Shown here piece after piece: positions 17,644-25,769 of a stretch of 40,701 bases of DNA (position 1 is the stretch's first letter; every line of letters starts with the position of its first letter). Below the pieces are notes generated by a model that saw only the letters and a list, made by a program, of their open reading frames with translations, made no database searches and had not been told where the DNA came from. A program made the position numbers and the translations under genes. Source of the stretch: a virus; IMG/VR virus record IMGVR_UViG_3300035212_000593, positions 1 through 40,701 of that record; one strand, written 5' to 3'.

Positions 17644-17975
17644 TGCCAAAGAAGCCACCAGTATCTATGACCAAAAAGGATAAGAACCCTAGTGGTGGCT
17701 TAACCCAAGCTGGTCGAAACAAGTATAACAAAGCAACTGGCTCTAATCTAAAGGCTCCTGTTGGTCGTGCTCCCAAGACACCAGAAGAGATGCGTAGACA
17801 AGGATCATTTCTAGTTCGCATGGGTTCTTCGGCTGGTCCACTAAAGGATGAGAAGGGTCGTAAGACACGCTTGAAACTTAGCCTAGAAGCTTGGAATCAT
17901 ACTGGAGATAAGGCTTCAGCTGTTTCTAAGGGTCGTCGTCTTTTAGAACGATATCAAAAAAACAAGAAAAAATAA
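17643..17975 (+). CDS. DUF6321-like small basic protein
   Basis: This 110-aa basic protein carries a pattern familiar from many marine phage genomes: GGLTQAGRNKYNKATGSNLKAPV, then RRQGSFLVRMGSSAGPLKDEKGR-TRLKLSLEAWN. I associate this with the DUF6321 family, whose role is unknown. ATG 17643 overlaps the upstream TGA. A GTG at 17640 is also in frame but is less likely, because AAGGG (17633-17637) is better spaced for the ATG. It lies just upstream of the small terminase. The high content of Lys, Arg, Gly and Pro suggests nucleic-acid contact, which is inference. Confidence 0.72.
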   Translation: MPKKPPVSMTKKDKNPSGGLTQAGRNKYNKATGSNLKAPVGRAPKTPEEMRRQGSFLVRMGSSAGPLKDEKGRKTRLKLSLEAWNHTGDKASAVSKGRRLLERYQKNKKK

Positions 17976-17976
17976 A

Positions 17977-18177
17977 ATGAATAAAGATATCAAAACATTA
18001 AAAAATCTTCTTATTGATTGCCTCATCGAAGATCTCGGTGATGTTGATAAAAGAACTCCCGGACTATATCAAGTAGTTGCGCGGGTAGTTGCAGACAATA
18101 GAGAAGATACCATTCCAGCTGTAAGTGCTGAAACCTTAGAGGGATTATCTCCCTTTAAACTTAGAAAACAAGCTTAG
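17977..18177 (+). CDS. Terminase small subunit / DNA maturase A (T7 gp18-like)
   Basis: This 66-aa protein aligns by eye with the T7 gp18 pattern: a helix, then DLGDVDKRTPGLYQVVARVV, which matches the D-L-x-D-x-x-R-x-x-P-x-L-Y core of DNA maturase A, and a terminal LEGL element. T7 gp18 is 89 aa, so this copy is short at the C-terminus. It lies one non-coding element upstream of the large terminase, as in T7. It would recognise concatemeric phage DNA and deliver it to TerL for headful-to-end processing with terminal repeats. The match is based on a short motif, so confidence is moderate. Confidence 0.72.
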   Translation: MNKDIKTLKNLLIDCLIEDLGDVDKRTPGLYQVVARVVADNREDTIPAVSAETLEGLSPFKLRKQA

Positions 18178-18337
18178 TCTACATAGACAGCGCAAGCTGA
18201 GACTAAGCTTATATTGGCCGCACCCGCTCTGATAGGCTGGTGTCTTATGGCCGCTCTACCGGGCAAGAAATGCGCCGGGAATTTCGCTACGGGAGAAGAG
18301 ATCGAAAGGTCTCTTCTTCTTTTGAAAGGAGGTGCTT
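18178..18337 (+). promoter_or_regulatory. GC-rich structured leader between terS and terL
   Basis: This 160-base gap is unusual in an otherwise overlapping operon. It is GC-rich against its neighbours and contains short pairing arms (CACC at about 18223 with GGTG at about 18238, CCGG at 18259 and 18275). It then has a strong GAAA-loop hairpin with arms 18294-18303 and 18308-18317, directly before the terL ribosome binding site. I see no tRNA, open frame or T7-type promoter. A packaging or late-promoter site, or an mRNA stability element, is possible. Confidence 0.5.
18294..18323 (+). terminator. GAAA-tetraloop hairpin before terL, terminator-like
   Basis: The arms 18294-18303 and 18308-18317 pair over 10 bp with one T-G wobble around a GAAA loop (18304-18307). 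The stem can extend three more pairs using wobbles. The tail is TCTTTT, a weak T tract. It may be a partial terminator or an mRNA processing or stabilising structure. TerL starts 20 bases downstream. Confidence 0.6.
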
Positions 18338-20008
18338 ATGCAAGTACCACAAGAAGTTTTAGATGACTTTAGAAATCATTGTTTCTTTAGTATGAAGTAT
18401 TTAGGATTAGGTGAACCAAGTCCTCTACAATATGCTATTGCAGAGTGTGTTCAGAATGGTCCTAAAGATATGCAGTTACAAGCTGGACGTGGTGCCGGTA
18501 AATCAACCATCGTTGCTATGTATGCTTCGTGGTTGTTATTAAAAAACCCAAACACAACCATTATTGTTTTGTCAGCAACACAAGATAAAGCTATTAAGTT
18601 TATCTCACAAGTGCGTCAAATTTTAAACCTTGTTCCTTATATGAAGCATCTCTTACCTAAGGAACACGATAAAGACTCAGCATTTGGTTTTAATGTGGGT
18701 ATAAAGGATAGGGTTGGACAAGATCTTTCATGCTACGCTAAGGGTATCACAGGACAAATTACGGGTAGTCACGCTGATTATGTATTAGCTGATGATATTG
18801 AAATTGAAAAGAATTCAGACAACCCGCAATCAAGACAGAAACTATTAGAGAAATTAACTGAATTAGAACAGATTAGAAATCCAGTTGAGTGGGGTCGTAT
18901 TGTATTTCTAGGTACTTATCAAAGTACTGATTCTATTTATCTACGCTTACCCTATGAGATTGTTAAGTTTCCGGCAGTCATTCCAGACCCAGATATTGAA
19001 TCTCAGTGGCTTTATTGTCATCCATACATCTCAGAATTAGACGGAGAACCGGGAGATACGGTAGATCCAGCACGATTTCCACAGCATATTCTTGAAGAAC
19101 GACTTGCTAAAATCGGACCAAGACAATTTGCTTTACACTATTTATTAGATCCTTCCTTAAGTGACTCAAGTAAGCATCCTCTTAAGCTAGAAGACTTAGT
19201 AGTAATGGATGTTTCTCCAGAGGTATTTCCAGAAAAGGTAGTTTGGTCTAGAGCTAAGGCATTAGATATACCAAGTTACGGATTGAATGGTGATCTTTTG
19301 TATGGGCCTATGTGGTCTTCCACAACCATGACTAAATATCTAGATACAAGATTATGTATTGATCCATCTGGTCGTGGTGGAGACGAAACAGCTTATTGTG
19401 TTGCGTCTTTTGTAAATGGCTATATAGTCATACATGAGTTAGATGGTCTTCCGGGTGGGTATGACGATGTAACACTTAGCCGTATAGCTAAGATTGCTAA
19501 TCAATACCAAGTATCTACTATTATGGTAGAAGCAAACTATGGTGATGGTATGTTTACGTCACTACTTAGACCTATCGTATACAGTATTTGTGGTAGATTA
19601 GCTATTGAAGAATTTAAGGTTTCTGGTTCTAAAGAAAAAAGAATCATAGATACGCTAGAACCAATCATGTCACAACACCGCCTTATTTTTGATACTGAAG
19701 CTATTAGATCTAAGGAAACACAAATACAAATTTCAAGAATGCAAGATAGACGAGGAGCATTAAAACACGATGACCGTATAGATGTTCTCTCTAGTATTGT
19801 AAAACTGTGGGTTAATAATCTTGTTATTACCCCAGATGAAATAGTTGAACGTAACAAAGATAAAGAACACCGAGATACGGTTAAAGAGTGGTTAAGCAAT
19901 AAAAGAATTATTGGCCTTCTTGGTGAGAAGTATCGTGGAATTGTAGAAGCACAAGAGCGCGGAAATAAACAACGTGTCTCTATAATAGATAATTTTTATA
20001 GGAGATAA
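18338..20008 (+). CDS. Terminase large subunit / DNA maturase B (T7 gp19-like)
   Basis: This 556-aa packaging motor has a Walker A motif AGRGAGKST at residues 49-57 and a Walker B VLADD with acidic residues at about 152-153. The coupling region includes the FLGTYQST segment. The nuclease domain begins at Asp342 (CIDPSGRGGDETAY, highly characteristic of the T7 group), followed by MVEANYGDG and KHDDRIDVLSS, which supply metal-binding acids. T7 gp19 is 586 aa, so this is full length. ATG 18338 has AAAGGAGG at 18325-18332, the best ribosome binding site in the window. The in-frame GTG 18332 would use part of that site, so I rejected it. The enzyme pumps DNA into proheads and cuts concatemers. Confidence 0.96.
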   Translation: MQVPQEVLDDFRNHCFFSMKYLGLGEPSPLQYAIAECVQNGPKDMQLQAGRGAGKSTIVAMYASWLLLKNPNTTIIVLSATQDKAIKFISQVRQILNLVPYMKHLLPKEHDKDSAFGFNVGIKDRVGQDLSCYAKGITGQITGSHADYVLADDIEIEKNSDNPQSRQKLLEKLTELEQIRNPVEWGRIVFLGTYQSTDSIYLRLPYEIVKFPAVIPDPDIESQWLYCHPYISELDGEPGDTVDPARFPQHILEERLAKIGPRQFALHYLLDPSLSDSSKHPLKLEDLVVMDVSPEVFPEKVVWSRAKALDIPSYGLNGDLLYGPMWSSTTMTKYLDTRLCIDPSGRGGDETAYCVASFVNGYIVIHELDGLPGGYDDVTLSRIAKIANQYQVSTIMVEANYGDGMFTSLLRPIVYSICGRLAIEEFKVSGSKEKRIIDTLEPIMSQHRLIFDTEAIRSKETQIQISRMQDRRGALKHDDRIDVLSSIVKLWVNNLVITPDEIVERNKDKEHRDTVKEWLSNKRIIGLLGEKYRGIVEAQERGNKQRVSIIDNFYRR

Positions 20009-20009
20009 T

Positions 20010-20648
20010 ATGCCCCCCTTTACAGCAGCAATAGTTGGTGGTTTAGCAGCGGGATCTGGAATTCTGAGTGGAATGAGCGGAGCAGCGCAAGCAGACGCTC
20101 AAGCACAAGCCCAACAGATGCAACAAGATCAACAAAACTTTCAGAATCGTTGGCAGAATGAAGCACAGAATAGAAATATTCTTCGTCAGTGGCAGGCGCA
20201 ATATCACGCAAATAGACAGATAGAGCGATCATCTCTACAGCAAGAAGTAGCTGGTGCATTCTACGGAACGAAGGCCTATCAAAACGCTACTTCAGAATTA
20301 AGTAAACAAACAAGACAAGTAACAGATCAGTTACTATCCTCAGCATCATCTAGTGGAGTGTCTTTAAATTCAGCTTCTGTAAGAGCAACAATGAGACAGG
20401 CAACAACAGAAGCCCAAAAGATGTCGGGATCAATGCGAGTAAACTACATTAATCAAATGCAAGATCTTTCAACACAAAGAAATAATCTTCTCGGACAGAG
20501 AAATATTATGGCCCCAGAACAGCAAGCCTTTATGAATACAACAGGTGGTATTGTAAACTCCTCTTCAAACATACTTGCTACCGGAATTGCTACAGGATTG
20601 ATGTCTGGATTATCTTCAGGTATTGGTGCATATAAGGCTTCCAGCTAA
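20010..20648 (+). CDS. Internal virion protein (T7 gp14-like)
   Basis: This 212-aa protein starts with a Gly/Ala-rich hydrophobic segment (about residues 5-25, AAIVGGLAAGSGILSGMSG). A Gln/Asn/Ala-rich helical core follows (AQADAQAQAQQMQQDQQNFQ and onward), and it ends with a second Gly/Ser-rich hydrophobic segment (about 185-205). T7-group gp14 proteins (about 196 aa) have the same hydrophobic-ended, Gln-rich helical make-up and are ejected to form a channel in the outer membrane. The start is one base after the terL stop, with AGGAG upstream, and the stop overlaps the next ATG. The assignment is by composition, size and context, not by a catalytic motif. Confidence 0.7.
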   Translation: MPPFTAAIVGGLAAGSGILSGMSGAAQADAQAQAQQMQQDQQNFQNRWQNEAQNRNILRQWQAQYHANRQIERSSLQQEVAGAFYGTKAYQNATSELSKQTRQVTDQLLSSASSSGVSLNSASVRATMRQATTEAQKMSGSMRVNYINQMQDLSTQRNNLLGQRNIMAPEQQAFMNTTGGIVNSSSNILATGIATGLMSGLSSGIGAYKASS

Positions 20649-21616
20649 TGTTAAACCAAAATAAATTACAAAAATTATTTGAAATAGCTACAGGACGTAT
20701 GCCAGAACAACAACGACTTACTGAAGCTAAACAAAAAGTAAGTGGACTTGATAGAACTAAAAAACGAAAACAAATCTTTAATAGTCTATTTAAAGATCCA
20801 TTAACGGCTTTCGAGCGTTGGTATCAAGACTCCCTAAAGGATGTTAATTCAAACAACGTCGATGAGTTTTGGGGAGACGCTGAAACAAGTTTTCCGGGTA
20901 GCCCAGAGCAAGCAAAAGATTGGTTACGTTCTAATGTTAGTAGACCTCAGGATGCTTCTAATAAGGAGTTTACACTTAGAAATACAATGTCTAAGTCGCC
21001 ACGTTGGTTACAACAAGAATTATCTCCAGAGTTAGCAGATACCGAACAGATAGTAGCTTCGCAAAACCTAAGTAAGTCTCAGCTAACCTATAGAAAAGTA
21101 TTACAGGATAAGATAAATAAGTTTGATTTTTCTGCTTTAGACCAAGATGTCCCGGCTGAAATACATGTTGATGATATGTTAAAGCTTGAGATGATGGGTA
21201 TTCTAGATACAGCATCCGTTATAGATGGTCGTTTTGTTACTCTTAATAAAGATGGAACAATTCAACCAGCCTTTGCTTTAGGTAATTCTGACGAAGCTGG
21301 TGGACTTGGACTTGGACCAGAAACAGAAATTGTCACAAAGATGGCCAAACCCCTATTTGAAAAGGCTGTTGTTTCAGGTCTAGATACTAGTACTTCTATG
21401 CAAGCATTAAATAACAAAGCTGTTATGGGTGTTGGTTTAAAAATGTTACCAGATATGGATATCTCAGAGTGGTCTACTGTTTTAGGGACAATGCCAAAAG
21501 AAGAAATACGTGGAGCTATTCAAACAGGGTTTAATAAAAAAGCAGATATTGATCCCTTCGCATCAAATGAAGATGTACTAGCGGATACTCTTTCTATACA
21601 GGAATTCTTACAATGA
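20648..21616 (+). CDS. Hypothetical internal virion protein
   Basis: This 322-aa hydrophilic protein is predicted mostly helical, with many Lys, Gln and Asp and no membrane helix or catalytic motif I recognise. The N-terminal half has features such as FERWYQDSLKDVN and DEFWGDAETSF; the middle holds a beta-like piece (GRFVTLNKDGTIQPAF). It is coupled to its neighbours by TAATG upstream and ATGA downstream. It lies between gp14-like and gp15-like candidates, so it is probably a core or ejection protein with no obvious T7 equivalent. It could alternatively be a chaperone for the giant downstream proteins. Confidence 0.62.
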   Translation: MLNQNKLQKLFEIATGRMPEQQRLTEAKQKVSGLDRTKKRKQIFNSLFKDPLTAFERWYQDSLKDVNSNNVDEFWGDAETSFPGSPEQAKDWLRSNVSRPQDASNKEFTLRNTMSKSPRWLQQELSPELADTEQIVASQNLSKSQLTYRKVLQDKINKFDFSALDQDVPAEIHVDDMLKLEMMGILDTASVIDGRFVTLNKDGTIQPAFALGNSDEAGGLGLGPETEIVTKMAKPLFEKAVVSGLDTSTSMQALNNKAVMGVGLKMLPDMDISEWSTVLGTMPKEEIRGAIQTGFNKKADIDPFASNEDVLADTLSIQEFLQ

Positions 21617-24600
21617 TTGAAATGCAAGGTCCGGGTGTATTTTTAAATCCACCCAATAAACCCATATATCAAGAGACACAAACAATACTACCAAATGTTG
21701 TAGTTGGTGTTGGTCAGGGTGTTGATTGGGGAGCTATTGGTCAATCAGCTTCTCAACTAGGAACTACTCTAGTTGAATACAATATAGATGAAAAAAGAAA
21801 AAAGAAGATGCGGTTACTAGATGATTTAGAAGCTAAAACTAAAAATCAAATTGATTCTGCAGCTTCTATTAATGATTTTGATTCTGTAGATGTGCTAACT
21901 TCTGAGTATAAAAATCAAGTAAAAAATATTGTTGGTTATGATATTGAATCTGATGGCGGTGGACAGACAAGTTCAGTACTTTTAGAAAAGGCTAGAGAAG
22001 TATCTTATGGCTTTGATTTATATCGTCAAAAGGCCAGAAGAGAAACATCTGATGATGTACAACTAGCCGCTTATCGCGATGATAGTTTAACATTTCAAGA
22101 ACAACTTCAAAATATTGATGATATTACTACCTTTGAATCTACCGTAAAAGATAGAGAAACACAACTACATCAAATGATTGAGGACAGCAAAAACGCACCT
22201 CAAACACTAGGACAGATGGCTTATACTGCTTCCATTCGAAAGGATCTATTAGATCTAAATGATTCAGCGAAAAGGGTTAAAGAAGCTAATGTTAAAACAA
22301 TAACAGAAGCTAGCGAGAGTAAGAGAAAAGCTGATCTTGGTATTATTCTAAATTTAACCAATTCAATTTCACAAGAATATGCTAATGTTGCTGACTTACA
22401 AAAACAAATTGATAGTGCTAAAGATGGTGGATTAGAAGCCGATACTGAATTAGTAACTAGGCTTACTATTGAATTAAACTCAAAACTAGATACTATTGAT
22501 GGTTTTCGTACTACAGTAGACGAACAAAAAAACAACTATGCCAAGACTTACTATAATGCAGGGTGGTCAAAGGACCTTGCTGTAAGATACTTAGGTAAAG
22601 AAGATTACAATACTATATTAAATGAACAGGAAAAACACGATGAAGCGTTTAATCTTAGATCTGCTGCTCCATTTAGAGTTGCTAGAGAACGGCAAAAGAC
22701 AGCCATAAAGAGTATTAATGATAGAGTAGATACCAGTATAGGTTCTGCTTCTGTTCGGATTGCTGCTATTGATCAACTAATAGATGAAGCACCAACTGAG
22801 CAAGCAAAAGAAAAACTAAGAATAGCTAGAGATAGTATATTTATAGCGTTAGAAAACGAGTTACTATCTACAGTAGAGGGTGGTGTTCCAGCTTTTACTA
22901 AGGATTTAGTTGCGAGTTATTCTGGTTTAAAGGTACTTGGATCTCGCCCACTTCCATATCCAGTGTATTCACAACGATTGGATGGGACTATGGCAGATGC
23001 AATTGAATCCGAGGTTGCATCCTCTAGTAATATCTATAAAGTCTTTCGACCAACAGTTGATAAGTTTAATGCGTTTTTACAAACACGTTTAGATGTTAAG
23101 GGAGGTAGCAATACGGGAAGATCAACACAACAAGAAAAACAATTAAAATATAAATTTATTTTAAATACGTTATCGCAAAGACTTCCTATTACTGCTTCCC
23201 GAGAAGATATTAATGGAGCTTATAACTCTTATTTGGTGGAGAGTGGTATTAATATCTATGAGCCGGATGGTATTACACTTAAGCCATATACAGAAATTGT
23301 ACCACAACTACAAGAAAAGAATATTAAGCTACCACCAAACGGTTTTATGCATACTGATTTCTTTCAAGATATGCTTCAAAACTATTTACGATCACAAACT
23401 CCTGTAGATTTAAATAAACTATCTAGTGACTTTGTTACACTTTTCTCAAGCCCTGAAAATGCTTGGTATGGTGGATTAACAGGAGCAAGTGATATCAACT
23501 CAATGACACGCGGTATTGCTGATATGATTGCTGGTGGACTATCTAGACCAGAAACATCGGGTGTAGCAACAGCCATGTTTTTAATGTTTACACCAAGAAA
23601 TCAAATAGATACAAATCTTACAGCACTAGCTGCAGCTATGCCACCTAATGATTTTCTATCAGATAAGGAAGTAAGAAACCTTGGTGTTTTAGCACGAGCT
23701 TATAATGGAAATGGCGATCCAATTTTATTTGCCGCAGCTAGACAAAAAGATATTAGTATTCTTAAAGCTAAAGAACAAACAATAAAACAAGTAAACGATA
23801 CTGACTCAACAAGCGCATTAGTTGGTAGGTATAAGTCAACAGCTAAAGTAAAAGATGTTAACGAGGAATCCAGAACTGAACTTAATAGTATTGTTTTAAA
23901 GCTTAGAGAATCTGTATTTCCTATCTTAGATATTCCGCGAGACGATGAAACACTTAGTCCTACTGACTTTAATCAGAAATACTTACTTGGTAATGCTGTT
24001 TCTCAAATAACTAAAGATATTATAACAATGTCTCTAGGTCATTACTATGATCTTTTAATAGACCAACCAAATCTAGACGAAAAATCTAGATTTGAAAAAG
24101 TTACTACCCGTATACAAGATGATCTTAATAACGGATATAGAGCTAGTATAGATGGTTTGAGAAAGGTTGTAACACCAAATGTTAAACAACAATCACTAAG
24201 CTCTACCATGATTGCTGGATCTAATATTGATTTACCGGGTATTGAAAACAGAGGACAGTATGTACTTAATACCATGCTGGCTTCTGATTGGGATCATAAT
24301 GGATCTGATCACACTGTCTGGAATCAATTTGGTATGGTTACCCGTCCACCAGATACAGATAGACCAACAGCATTAGCTCTGTCTATTTCTGCTAGTAATG
24401 GAACAGACATCTCAAGTATTCCGGGAGATAGATCTTTTAATCTTATGGCCATTGCGGAAGCGGCTGTTGGTGATAAAAAAGATAACAGAACAATGTTAAT
24501 TGCTCAAGCTGCAATTAGAGATCTAAAAAACCCAACCACACTAGCTGATGCAATAAACCAAGTTAGAACAAGAATGGCCAGTTATAAAAGTGGATTAGAT

Positions 24601-25722
24601 TCTGGAGAATATAAGTTTTTTGTCACAACAACTACAAGTAATGCAAACAAGAAAGTCGTATCGCCTTTAGTTACGTTACAGAAAAAAGACGGCACTCCAG
24701 CTTCTTCCATGCAATTAACGCCTCTACGAGAACCACTTAAAGGTACATCAGTACACAGAGAAACTTTCAAGAGTGTTTCTAAAGAACAATTCAATACGTG
24801 GGCTGTGAAGCAAATCAACAATGGAACAATAAACCATACCAGTGTTATTGATTACTTAACAATTCATAATATCAATCAGCAGACCTTTAGTGAAACAATG
24901 CAAGTTGTAATAACTGCTGATGATCTTCCATACCCTTTTATAGCTATACCAACAAGTATTCCAAATGAAGATTATACATATGAGTTCGAAGAATACTTAG
25001 GAAAAAAGCAATGGTATGTGACACAAGATGGTGGACAAAGAGTTGCACTTACATCTTCATTTGATACTTCTGACTTACAACCAGTAGGTAAGAAGATACC
25101 AAGTATGTTAGATAAGGTGGTAGGAATCTTTTCACCGACTCCAGACAGCACTGGTATTACATCTGATGGTATTATAGATCGTAAAAGAGTTGTAACTACT
25201 GTTGCTGGAAAACCAATAGTATTGTCTTATTCAAAACCAACCCTAAGTGATAAGTGGAGTTTAGAGACCACATCTCCAAACGTCACCGAAAAAGAAATAA
25301 CAACTGGGGTTGTGGACATGAAAGAAACATATGTTAGTGGTGGTGATGAAGTTGTACGTCTAAAGTATGTAAAACCATCCTCCTCTAAAACTTGGATTTT
25401 AATCGAAGGACCATCTTCAGAAAACGTTACTGATTCTTTTACGGGACGTTTACCAAAAGAAAACAGTATTGTTAAACAAGCACTAGGAATAGAAGATCCA
25501 ATTGAACGGTATACTATGATAGCTGGCGAATTACGTCGTCAAGCTATTGCATCTAGCGATAAGACACCAGAAAGCCGTAAAAGAATTTTAGCGGCTGATA
25601 GGTATTTCGATAGAGCTATATCCTTTATGAAGGAACAAAAGAGATTACGTAATGATAGAAAAGATTTATTAACAACTTTCCAAGAGTATGTCTCTGAGGA
25701 AGTAAACCAATTAATTGATTAA
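21613..25722 (+). CDS. Large internal virion / ejection protein (gp15-like position)
   Basis: This 1369-aa protein is long, hydrophilic and rich in predicted helix, with coiled-coil-like stretches at about residues 55-130 and 205-300 (for example QEYANVADLQKQIDSAKDG). It has no convincing membrane span or enzyme motif. T7 gp15 is 747 aa, so this is nearly twice as long. After about residue 1090 it becomes more beta-rich, with two related segments: EEYLGKKQWYVTQDGGQRV and VRLKYVKPSSSKTWILIEGP. The tail is again helical and charged. It overlaps the preceding gene by ATGA and is followed by a GAAA-loop hairpin. Probable role: a component of the internal core and of the periplasmic DNA-translocation tube. 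Assignment is by order and size. Confidence 0.65.
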   Translation: MIEMQGPGVFLNPPNKPIYQETQTILPNVVVGVGQGVDWGAIGQSASQLGTTLVEYNIDEKRKKKMRLLDDLEAKTKNQIDSAASINDFDSVDVLTSEYKNQVKNIVGYDIESDGGGQTSSVLLEKAREVSYGFDLYRQKARRETSDDVQLAAYRDDSLTFQEQLQNIDDITTFESTVKDRETQLHQMIEDSKNAPQTLGQMAYTASIRKDLLDLNDSAKRVKEANVKTITEASESKRKADLGIILNLTNSISQEYANVADLQKQIDSAKDGGLEADTELVTRLTIELNSKLDTIDGFRTTVDEQKNNYAKTYYNAGWSKDLAVRYLGKEDYNTILNEQEKHDEAFNLRSAAPFRVARERQKTAIKSINDRVDTSIGSASVRIAAIDQLIDEAPTEQAKEKLRIARDSIFIALENELLSTVEGGVPAFTKDLVASYSGLKVLGSRPLPYPVYSQRLDGTMADAIESEVASSSNIYKVFRPTVDKFNAFLQTRLDVKGGSNTGRSTQQEKQLKYKFILNTLSQRLPITASREDINGAYNSYLVESGINIYEPDGITLKPYTEIVPQLQEKNIKLPPNGFMHTDFFQDMLQNYLRSQTPVDLNKLSSDFVTLFSSPENAWYGGLTGASDINSMTRGIADMIAGGLSRPETSGVATAMFLMFTPRNQIDTNLTALAAAMPPNDFLSDKEVRNLGVLARAYNGNGDPILFAAARQKDISILKAKEQTIKQVNDTDSTSALVGRYKSTAKVKDVNEESRTELNSIVLKLRESVFPILDIPRDDETLSPTDFNQKYLLGNAVSQITKDIITMSLGHYYDLLIDQPNLDEKSRFEKVTTRIQDDLNNGYRASIDGLRKVVTPNVKQQSLSSTMIAGSNIDLPGIENRGQYVLNTMLASDWDHNGSDHTVWNQFGMVTRPPDTDRPTALALSISASNGTDISSIPGDRSFNLMAIAEAAVGDKKDNRTMLIAQAAIRDLKNPTTLADAINQVRTRMASYKSGLDSGEYKFFVTTTTSNANKKVVSPLVTLQKKDGTPASSMQLTPLREPLKGTSVHRETFKSVSKEQFNTWAVKQINNGTINHTSVIDYLTIHNINQQTFSETMQVVITADDLPYPFIAIPTSIPNEDYTYEFEEYLGKKQWYVTQDGGQRVALTSSFDTSDLQPVGKKIPSMLDKVVGIFSPTPDSTGITSDGIIDRKRVVTTVAGKPIVLSYSKPTLSDKWSLETTSPNVTEKEITTGVVDMKETYVSGGDEVVRLKYVKPSSSKTWILIEGPSSENVTDSFTGRLPKENSIVKQALGIEDPIERYTMIAGELRRQAIASSDKTPESRKRILAADRYFDRAISFMKEQKRLRNDRKDLLTTFQEYVSEEVNQLID

Positions 25723-25727
25723 CAAGG

Positions 25728-25751
25728 AGGGGGGGTCGAAAGATCCCCCCT
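25728..25751 (+). promoter_or_regulatory. GAAA-tetraloop G/C hairpin before the giant ejection gene
   Basis: The arms 25728-25737 and 25742-25751 form 10 bp (A-T, six G-C, one G-T, T-A, C-G) around a GAAA loop. No T tract follows; the next bases lead straight into the TAAGGAT ribosome binding site. It is therefore better read as an mRNA processing or stability structure than as a full terminator. Confidence 0.6.
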
Positions 25752-25769
25752 TAACTTATAAGGATTTAT

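Noticed and set aside
25728-25760. Intrinsic terminator before the giant gene
   Set aside because: The stem is strong but lacks the T tract, so it was kept as a processing or stability hairpin instead.
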